DNA from: Acidimicrobiaceae bacterium
Lineage (GTDB): Bacteria > Actinomycetota > Acidimicrobiia > Acidimicrobiales > RAAP-2
Assembly (NCBI GenBank): GCA_027315315.1
Contig: DAHUYG010000050.1
Span: forward strand, 1 to 64,000
DNA: 64,000 nt
Direction of reading: 5' to 3'
The translations under genes were made by a program, and so were the position numbers. Positions 53,333 to 59,769 of the stretch are shown in pieces (the first letter of the stretch is position 1; each line of letters opens with the position of its first letter). The notes below the pieces were generated by a model, which saw nothing but the letters and a program-made list of their open reading frames with translations, did no database searches and had not been told where the DNA came from.

Positions 53333-55837
53333 ATGACGGCGACCACCGCGACCGAGACCCCCGCACCCCGCCCGTCGCTCGGCCAGCTCGCGATCCGTGG
53401 CGGCGGCTATCTCGTCGGTCGCGAGGCGCTCGGCATGATCCTGCGACTGGTGGGCGTCGTCCTCGTCGTCCGCGAGATCGGACCGGGGGCCTACGGCCTC
53501 TACAGCGGCGCAGCGGCCTTCGTCATGTTCGCAGTGAGCTTCGCCCAATCGGGCCTCGAGGTCTACCTGGTCCGCCTGCCCGGCGAGGTGGGCCGACGCC
53601 AGTACAACCAGGCCTTCACCCTCCTGCTCGTGGTGTCGATCGTCGTCACCGGCCTGGCCGAGGCGCTCTCGTTCGCGCTCGGCGGCGTGTTGCGGCCTGT
53701 GGGGGTCCTCCCCCCGCTGCGGATCCTCCTCTTGAGCATCCCGGTCAACGTCTTGTGGGCGCCGGCCCAGGCGTCGATCGAACGTGGGTTCCGGTACCGG
53801 GCCATGGGGCTGCTCGAGCTCGGCGGCGACGTCGTCTTGTACGCGACCGCGATCCCGCTCGCCTTCCTGGGTAAGGGGGAGTGGGCGCTCGTGGCGGGGT
53901 TCTTCGCCTGGCAGACCTGGCTCTTCATCGGCAGCTGGGTCGTCTCGGGCCTCCGCTTCCGGCTCGACTGGTCGATCACGGCCGTGCGGGACATGGCGCG
54001 CCACGGGGTTACGTACTCCTCGGCCTACTGGGCCGGCCGCCTCGCAGATCTCGTCAACCCGCTCGTCGTCGGCACCTTCCTCGGTGCAACGGGGGTGGGA
54101 TACGTGGCTTTCGCCCAGCGTCTGGTCGAGACGATCGCGTTCGCGAAGCGCGGCGCCTACCGCCTGGGCATGGTGGCGATGTCACGGCTCGGCGACGACG
54201 AATTGGCGAGACAGCGCTATTCGGTCGAGGAGGGCATGCTCCTCCAGCTGCTCACCGTAGCGGTGCCCTTTGCGTGCTTCGGCGTCGTCGCCCGGTGGGC
54301 GGTGCCGGCCATCTTCGGGCACGAGTGGGCCCGGGCAGTCCCGCTCTACAGCCTCCTCGCGCTCGCGTCGGTGCTGAGCGCCGTCCAGTTCATCCAGACG
54401 ACGTTCCTCTTCAGCCGCGGCAGGAACATCGCGGTGAGCGCGGTGGCGATCGTCCAGAGCCTCTGCATCGCGCTCGGCGCGGTGTTCCTCGTCCGTCGCT
54501 TCGGTCTCGACGGGTTCGGCGAGGCCTGGCTGGTCGGGCTCCTCGCGCTCTTCGTGTGCGACCGCATCGTTCGGCGGATGTTCACCTTCAGCTATCGGCG
54601 CATCGTCCCGTGGGTGCTCGTCCTCGGGCCGCCGGTGCTGTTCCCGCTCCTTGCGCCGCCCTGGGGTCTGCTCTTATTCGTCCCGCTTGGGGGGATCGCC
54701 GCACCGCCGATGCGCGCCGAGGTCGTGCGGATCGTGGGCTTCGTGCGCAGCGCCCTCGCCGGTCGGACCCGGGCCACCGCCACCGACGCCGCACTGGTCG
54801 GAGCGGGCCCGCGCCAACCCGCCCTCGGCCCCGACGACCATGGGCTCGGCGGCGTCGGTCGTCTGCTCTCAATGGTGAAGGCGGAGAGCCGGGCGGCGGT
54901 GGCCTTCGCCGCGGTCCGCCGGGCCGACGGCCACTTCGCGAGCGTCGCCATCCCAGCCACGGTGCCCGGGACCCCGTGGTCCCCCGATGCGCTGGACTCC
55001 CTGGTGCGCCAGGGCTGGGCGCAAGCGGGCGGGGGCGCCGGCGGGTTTCAGTGGCCGGCCTCGGTGCCGGGCCACGGCGGCGAACCGCGGCTTGTCGGTG
55101 CCGGCGCGGCCCCGCTCGCGGACCCCGGCGAACCGGGTGCCCCCTGGGGGCTGCTTGGCGTGGCTGGGGTGTCGAGCGGCCACCTCGTGCAGCGCGAGCT
55201 CGACCTGCTCGGGCACCTGGCCGGCCGGCTCACGGCCTTCCTCCGGGCACGGGACCGGTTGGCGGACCCGGCGGTGCTCGAGGCGCGCCCACCCGAGCCC
55301 GCTGTGGCGGCCAACCCGCTCGCGAGCGAGCTCGACGTCCTGCTCGGTCCCGACCCGCTGACCGGGCTCGCCACGCTGACCGCCCTCGTCGGGCGGCTCA
55401 GCACCTCGCTCGCCCACCTGCGCGACCAACCCGGGAGCGTGGGGCTCATCCTGATCGAGGTCACCGAGCCCGACGGCTGGCGACTCCCGAGCTCGACGGC
55501 GCTCCTCGACGTGGCCTGTCGCCTCACCCGCCATCTGAGGGAGCGGGATTTGATCGCGCGGATCGGGCCGTCGACCTTCGCGCTCCTGGTCGACCTGCTG
55601 CCCGGGCCGATCGACGTCGACGCCATCCGCGATCGCGCCATCGCCTCGCTCGGCGGCGGCATCGCCGCCGGGGGCGGCGAGCTCAAGACCCGCTCGGGGA
55701 TCGCTTGTGCGACGACCGGCACGGCACTCGGCGCCGAGCACCTGCTCCGCGTCGCCGCGGCCCAGATGCGCGCAGCGAGCGCCCAGGTCGTCCCGCCCGC
55801 GGCCCGCTCGGGGTTCGTCCCGGGGACGAGCAGATGA
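53333..55837 (+). CDS. Wzx/MOP-type flippase fused to GAF-degenerate GGDEF module
   Basis: An 834-aa fusion. Residues 1 to about 490 form a polysaccharide transporter of the MOP/PST superfamily with about twelve TM helices (GREALGMILRLVGVVLVVREIGPGAYGLYS, GRLADLVNPLVVGTFLGATGVGYVAFAQRLV). From about 506 the protein repeats the module of the upstream gene: GGVGRLLSMVK, PWGLLGVAG, GPDPLTGLATLTALVGRLSTSLAHLR near 673, and degenerate IGPSTF near 741 instead of GGDEF. The frame is open throughout. I know of no described flippase with an attached GGDEF-fold domain; it suggests gating of export by a nucleotide signal (inference). ATG 53333. Confidence 0.87.
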   Translation: MTATTATETPAPRPSLGQLAIRGGGYLVGREALGMILRLVGVVLVVREIGPGAYGLYSGAAAFVMFAVSFAQSGLEVYLVRLPGEVGRRQYNQAFTLLLVVSIVVTGLAEALSFALGGVLRPVGVLPPLRILLLSIPVNVLWAPAQASIERGFRYRAMGLLELGGDVVLYATAIPLAFLGKGEWALVAGFFAWQTWLFIGSWVVSGLRFRLDWSITAVRDMARHGVTYSSAYWAGRLADLVNPLVVGTFLGATGVGYVAFAQRLVETIAFAKRGAYRLGMVAMSRLGDDELARQRYSVEEGMLLQLLTVAVPFACFGVVARWAVPAIFGHEWARAVPLYSLLALASVLSAVQFIQTTFLFSRGRNIAVSAVAIVQSLCIALGAVFLVRRFGLDGFGEAWLVGLLALFVCDRIVRRMFTFSYRRIVPWVLVLGPPVLFPLLAPPWGLLLFVPLGGIAAPPMRAEVVRIVGFVRSALAGRTRATATDAALVGAGPRQPALGPDDHGLGGVGRLLSMVKAESRAAVAFAAVRRADGHFASVAIPATVPGTPWSPDALDSLVRQGWAQAGGGAGGFQWPASVPGHGGEPRLVGAGAAPLADPGEPGAPWGLLGVAGVSSGHLVQRELDLLGHLAGRLTAFLRARDRLADPAVLEARPPEPAVAANPLASELDVLLGPDPLTGLATLTALVGRLSTSLAHLRDQPGSVGLILIEVTEPDGWRLPSSTALLDVACRLTRHLRERDLIARIGPSTFALLVDLLPGPIDVDAIRDRAIASLGGGIAAGGGELKTRSGIACATTGTALGAEHLLRVAAAQMRAASAQVVPPAARSGFVPGTSR

Positions 55838-56262
55838 GCGACGACCTCTCCGTCGGCGTCGACCTCGTCGACATCGCCGAGGTGGCCCGCTCGGTAAAGC
55901 GCTTCGGCGACCGCTACCTTCGTCGCGTCTTCACCGAGCACGAGATCGCCTGTTGCCAGGGGCCACCCGAGGTCGCAGCGGCCGCCCTCGCGGCGCGCTT
56001 CGCGGCCAAGGAAGCGACCTTGAAGGTCCTGGCCCCCGAGGACGCCCGACCGGACTGGCGCAGCATCGAGGTGGTGCGGCTTCCGACCGGCGCCTGCAAG
56101 CTACGCCTGCGGGGGGCGGCGGCCCGCCTCGCCGTCCAGCGAGGACTCGGGCCCTTCGCCCTATCCATGACCCACGAGGCGGGGCTGGCGGCGGCCGTGG
56201 TCGTGAGCGGGTCCGCGCCTGGCGTGGGCGAGCGGCCGACAATGGAAGCCCCCCGAGGGTGA
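55834..56262 (+). CDS. acpS: Holo-[acyl-carrier-protein] synthase-like phosphopantetheinyl transferase
   Basis: A 142-aa AcpS-type enzyme. GVDLVDIAEV with the Mg-binding Asp and FAAKEATLKVL with the catalytic Glu-Lys are present. It transfers 4'-phosphopantetheine from CoA to a carrier protein. ATG 55834 overlaps the flippase stop (ATGA), and the carrier gene follows 14 bases later, so its partner is probably that small carrier protein. Whether it is also the cell's only AcpS cannot be told. Confidence 0.92.
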   Translation: MSDDLSVGVDLVDIAEVARSVKRFGDRYLRRVFTEHEIACCQGPPEVAAAALAARFAAKEATLKVLAPEDARPDWRSIEVVRLPTGACKLRLRGAAARLAVQRGLGPFALSMTHEAGLAAAVVVSGSAPGVGERPTMEAPRG

Positions 56263-56276
56263 CGGAGGAAGGGTCG

Positions 56277-56519
56277 ATGAGAGAGCAGATCCGCGCGGTG
56301 ATCGCCGAGCACGCCCGCCTGTCGACCCCGATCGACCAGCTGGGCGACGACGGCGACCTTTTCGCGGCCGGCATGACCTCGCACGCGAGCGTCAACGTGA
56401 TGCTCGCCCTTGAGGACGCCTTCGACGTCGAGTTTCCCGAGGCCCTGCTGCGCAAGTCGACCTTCGAGACGGTGTCGAGCATCGAGGCCGCGCTCTTCGA
56501 GCTGACGGTGTCGGTGTGA
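56277..56519 (+). CDS. Acyl/aminoacyl carrier protein
   Basis: An 80-aa carrier protein. GDDGDLFAAGMTSHASVNVMLALEDAFDVEFPE matches the ACP core. The phosphopantetheine Ser is probably Ser35 in GMTSHAS, where common ACPs have DSL, so Asp and Leu are changed to Thr and His. Similar carriers accompany the aaRS-like ligases. ATG 56277 has GGAGGAAGGG upstream. Its stop overlaps the ligase start. Confidence 0.9.
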   Translation: MREQIRAVIAEHARLSTPIDQLGDDGDLFAAGMTSHASVNVMLALEDAFDVEFPEALLRKSTFETVSSIEAALFELTVSV

Positions 56520-57451
56520 TCGTCCCAGTCGGCGAGGACGCCGCGGCGGGCGACCCCCACCAGGAGCTCCACGACCGGCTCGTCGAGGCGGGGCTTTTGT
56601 TCTCGACGCCCGTCCAGGGCCTCTACGGGCGCTCGGAGACCTACCAGGGGGTGGTCCGCGCAATCGACGCGATGGTGCACCGCTGGGCGCTCGAGCTCGC
56701 CGCGACCACGATCCACGTGCCGCCGGTGATCGCCCGGAGCACCTTCGACGCCACCAACTACCTCCAGTCGTTCCCCGACCTCATGGGCTCGGTCCACATC
56801 TTTCGGGGCACCGACCGAGAGCACGCCGAGCTGGTACGCCGGGTCGAGGCCGGCGGGGACTGGCAGGCGCTCCTCGAACCGGGCGAGGTCGTCCTCTCGT
56901 CGGCCGCCTGCCACGCGCTCTACCCGATGATCGGCGGCCGGCTCCCGGCCGGGGGCCGCGTCTTCGAGGTGAGCGGGCTCTGCTTCCGGCACGAGCCGAG
57001 CACCGACCCGGCGCGCATGCAGTCCTTCGGCATGCACGAGGTCGTCTTCGTGGGCGACCCCGACGGCGCCCAGCGCCACCGCGACCGGGGCCTCGAGGTG
57101 GCGCTCGGGCTCCTCGGCGACCTCGGACTGGAGGCCGAGCCGGTGCCGGCCAACGACCCGTTCTTCGGCCGCCTCGGCACGGCACTCGCCACCAGCCAAC
57201 TCGAGGAGGAGCTGAAGCTCGAGGCGGTCACCCCGATCTTCGCCGGGCGCGACCGCACGGCCATCGTCTCGGGCAACTGCCACCGGGACCACTTCGCCCA
57301 GCCCTTCGGCATCGAGAGCGACACCGGCGAACCCGCCCACAGCGCATGCGTCGCCTTCGGGGTCGACCGGATCACGATCGCGCTCTTCGCCCGCCACGGC
57401 CTCGAGCCCGCGAGCTGGCCCGACGAGGTCACAGCGGCCCTCTTTCCGTGA
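56516..57451 (+). CDS. aaRS-like amino acid:[carrier protein] ligase
   Basis: A 311-aa class II aminoacyl-tRNA-synthetase-like enzyme related to atypical archaeal SerRS but without the tRNA-binding domain. Likely zinc ligands are Cys132 (SSAACHALY), a Glu in the 160-175 region (CFRHEPS or MHEVVF) and Cys255 (SGNCHRDHFAQPFG). The motif 3-like VAFGVDRITIALF is at the end. Known homologs (Bradyrhizobium type) load glycine or alanine onto carrier proteins, not tRNA. GTG 56516 overlaps the carrier gene. It should charge the adjacent carrier. Confidence 0.9.
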   Translation: MIVPVGEDAAAGDPHQELHDRLVEAGLLFSTPVQGLYGRSETYQGVVRAIDAMVHRWALELAATTIHVPPVIARSTFDATNYLQSFPDLMGSVHIFRGTDREHAELVRRVEAGGDWQALLEPGEVVLSSAACHALYPMIGGRLPAGGRVFEVSGLCFRHEPSTDPARMQSFGMHEVVFVGDPDGAQRHRDRGLEVALGLLGDLGLEAEPVPANDPFFGRLGTALATSQLEEELKLEAVTPIFAGRDRTAIVSGNCHRDHFAQPFGIESDTGEPAHSACVAFGVDRITIALFARHGLEPASWPDEVTAALFP

Positions 57452-59217
57452 GTGAGGTCGAGGTCACGCACGCCACCGGTCGGGGCGCCACCCCCGCGGC
57501 CGGGGATCCGGGGCGATCCCGGGAGCGGGCCGGCGTCGACCACATGGTGACCGCCACCCCGCTGTGGTTCGGGCCCGAGCACCGTCCCCTCTTCGGGTGG
57601 GTGCACGGGCCGGCCGACCGCCGCAGCGCGGGCGCCGTGGTCCTGTGCCCGCCGCTCGCCCGGGAGCTCGCCTGCGCGCACTACACCTACCGCCTGCTGG
57701 CCGAGGAACTGGCCGAGGCCGGGATGCTCGCGATCCGCTTCGACTACGACGGCACCGGGGACTCGGCCGGCTCCGAGCGCGACCCGGGGCGCGTCGCAGC
57801 CTGGCTCGAGAGCATCGGCGAGGCGATCGCACTTGCCAGGCGGTGCGGGGTGACGAACGTGTCGCTCGTCGGGATGCGCATGGGTGCGCTCCTCGCAGCG
57901 GTGGCCGCAGCGCGCCAGGGCGGGGTCGACGGCCTCGTGCTGTGGGACCCCTTGGCATCGGGCCGGTCCTTCCTCCGGGAGCAGTCGGCCCTCCAGCGGC
58001 TCCGCAGCGACCTAAAGCCGCTCGACGACGGCCGGGTCGAGCTGCCCGGATTCGTCTACAGCGCCGAGACCGTCGCCGAGCTCGGCGCACTGGCCATGCC
58101 CGAGCCGGCCCGGGTCCCGAGGCGGGCGCTCGTCTTGACCCGCCCCGAGCGCACCCCGCTCAACGGGTTGATCGAGCGGTTGGGCGTCGAGCCCGAGCTC
58201 GGCGAGGCGATCGGCCAGGACCAGTTGCTCGAGGTGGAACCGCTCTACCACGAGATCCCCAAGGCGACGAGCGCCCGGATCGTCGAGTGGCTCGGGAAAG
58301 AAGAGGCCGAGCCCCGCGTCGAGCTCAACGTGCCGGTCCGCGACCGGGCGTCCTTCCACCACGACGGGGCCCGCCTGACCGAGCGCTTCGTGTGGCTCGG
58401 GGACGTCTCGATGTTCGGCGTGGTGACCGAGCCCGAGCAACGGCTGGACGCCCCGAGCATCATGTTGCTCAACGCGGGCAACGACTGGCACGTCGGCCCC
58501 AACCGCCTGTGGGTCGACGTCGCCCGGCGCTGGGCCGCCCTCGGGTTCCGCTGCCTGCGCTTCGACGAGAGCGGACTCGGCGACAGTCCCGCCAGGCCCG
58601 GGGTCCGCTCGCACGTGGTGCGGCTCCCCGAGACCTTCGAGGACGTGCACGAGGCCCAGGACTCCCTGGAGCCGGGCGACCCCACGAACGTGATCATGGT
58701 CGGCCTGTGCTCGGGCGGCTACCAGGCGCTCGAGAACGCGCTGGTCCGGCCGGCCCGCGGGGTCTACGCGATCAACCCGATCCTGCACTTCACCCCGCCC
58801 GAGCTCGCCTGGGGCCCGATGGACCCCCGCCGGCGCATCTGCTTCCCCTCGAGCTCGCTCGTGTCGGCCTACCGCAACATCCCGGGGCTGGCCCCCCTGC
58901 GCCGGGGCGTGCGTGGGATCGCCTGGCGCGCGCTGCGCCTGTTGCACCGCGACCGGGACCCCTCCAGCTGGCTGGACGAGCTCCGCGAGAGCGGGGTGCG
59001 TGTCCTTGTCATCGGGGGCGAGAACGAGACCCGGCCCTTCGGGACTCCCGCGGGCACCGGCGATGCGGAGCTCGTCCAGATCGAGGTCGTGCCCGGCCTC
59101 GACCATGCGCTCATGCCGGCCTGGCACCGCGACGCCGTGCTCCAGCGGATGACCGAGCATCTCGTGGAGCACTTCGCGCCGGGGGCCGGCTCCCGGCCCG
59201 GGCGCCCGTCGGCCTGA
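57448..59217 (+). CDS. Tandem alpha/beta hydrolase
   Basis: A 589-aa protein with two alpha/beta-hydrolase domains. Domain 1 (about 35-280) has RFDYDGTGDSAG and a nucleophile elbow SLVGMRMGAL near 142, in which the expected Ser is Arg, so it seems inactive. Domain 2 (about 340-575) has RFDESGLGDSPA, an elbow VGLCSGGYQ near 420 with Cys in the nucleophile place, and a late His in VVPGLDHALM. Similar paired hydrolases occur in polysaccharide and exosortase loci. It may release or transfer the aminoacyl group of the carrier (inference). GTG 57448 overlaps the ligase stop. Confidence 0.82.
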   Translation: MSEVEVTHATGRGATPAAGDPGRSRERAGVDHMVTATPLWFGPEHRPLFGWVHGPADRRSAGAVVLCPPLARELACAHYTYRLLAEELAEAGMLAIRFDYDGTGDSAGSERDPGRVAAWLESIGEAIALARRCGVTNVSLVGMRMGALLAAVAAARQGGVDGLVLWDPLASGRSFLREQSALQRLRSDLKPLDDGRVELPGFVYSAETVAELGALAMPEPARVPRRALVLTRPERTPLNGLIERLGVEPELGEAIGQDQLLEVEPLYHEIPKATSARIVEWLGKEEAEPRVELNVPVRDRASFHHDGARLTERFVWLGDVSMFGVVTEPEQRLDAPSIMLLNAGNDWHVGPNRLWVDVARRWAALGFRCLRFDESGLGDSPARPGVRSHVVRLPETFEDVHEAQDSLEPGDPTNVIMVGLCSGGYQALENALVRPARGVYAINPILHFTPPELAWGPMDPRRRICFPSSSLVSAYRNIPGLAPLRRGVRGIAWRALRLLHRDRDPSSWLDELRESGVRVLVIGGENETRPFGTPAGTGDAELVQIEVVPGLDHALMPAWHRDAVLQRMTEHLVEHFAPGAGSRPGRPSA

Positions 59218-59499
59218 GCCGGCCTTCCCGCCCCGTGCGTCCCCAACGGGCCGCGCCACGCCCCGAGACGGTCGGCCTGGAAACTGTCCGTGCACCCGGC
59301 ACATCTGCCGACACATCTGAGGACGATCGCAGGCAGAACCGTCTGATATCGCCCTCGCAACATTGGACAGTATCGACGACGCCGGTCGGTAGAACTGTCA
59401 CATGTCGCCCGACGGCGGCCCACGGGCCCTCCCCGCCGGGCCCGCACAGCCGTGCGCCCGGGCACCGTCGCCCGGCCCCCCACTCCTAAGCTCAGCGCC
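59218..59499. other. Intergenic region, no gene seen
   Basis: 282 bases of lower GC content. It contains a direct repeat CACATCTG (twice, 12 bases apart, near 59298-59318) and scattered CTGTCC/GGACAG words. No terminator hairpin with a T run is visible. Confidence 0.4.
59487..59492 (+). promoter_or_regulatory. Leaderless -10 (TAAGCT) of DUF2277 gene
   Basis: TAAGCT, seven bases, ATG 59500. Confidence 0.5.
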
Positions 59500-59769
59500 A
59501 TGTGCCGGAGCATTCAGCGTCTCTACAACGTGGAGCCACCCGCGACCGGCGACGAGGTCCGCGCGGCGGCCCGCCAGTTCGTGCGGAAGATCAGCGGCTC
59601 GTCGGGCTCCTCCCGGGCCAACGCCGAGGCGTTCGAGCGCGCCGTGGAGGCCATCACCGTGGCGTCGCGGCGGCTCCTCGGCGAGCTCGTCTCCGGCGCA
59701 CCGCCCCAGGACCGCGAGGCCGAGGCCGCCAGGCGGCGCCGGGCGAGGGAGCTGTCGAGGAACTCCTAG
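59500..59769 (+). CDS. DUF2277 family protein
   Basis: An 89-aa protein. MCRSIQRLYNVEPPATGDEVRAAA is the strongly conserved start of DUF2277, followed by QFVRKISGSSGSSRANAEAFERA and a basic Arg-rich end. Function is unknown; the Cys at position 2 is conserved in the family as I recall. Its stop TAG shares the palindrome CTAG with the stop of the convergent FtsH-like gene. Confidence 0.9.
   Translation: MCRSIQRLYNVEPPATGDEVRAAARQFVRKISGSSGSSRANAEAFERAVEAITVASRRLLGELVSGAPPQDREAEAARRRRARELSRNS

Noticed and set aside
56516-57451. Seryl-tRNA synthetase
   Set aside because: Only the catalytic core is present, with no tRNA-binding arm, and a carrier protein gene is directly coupled.
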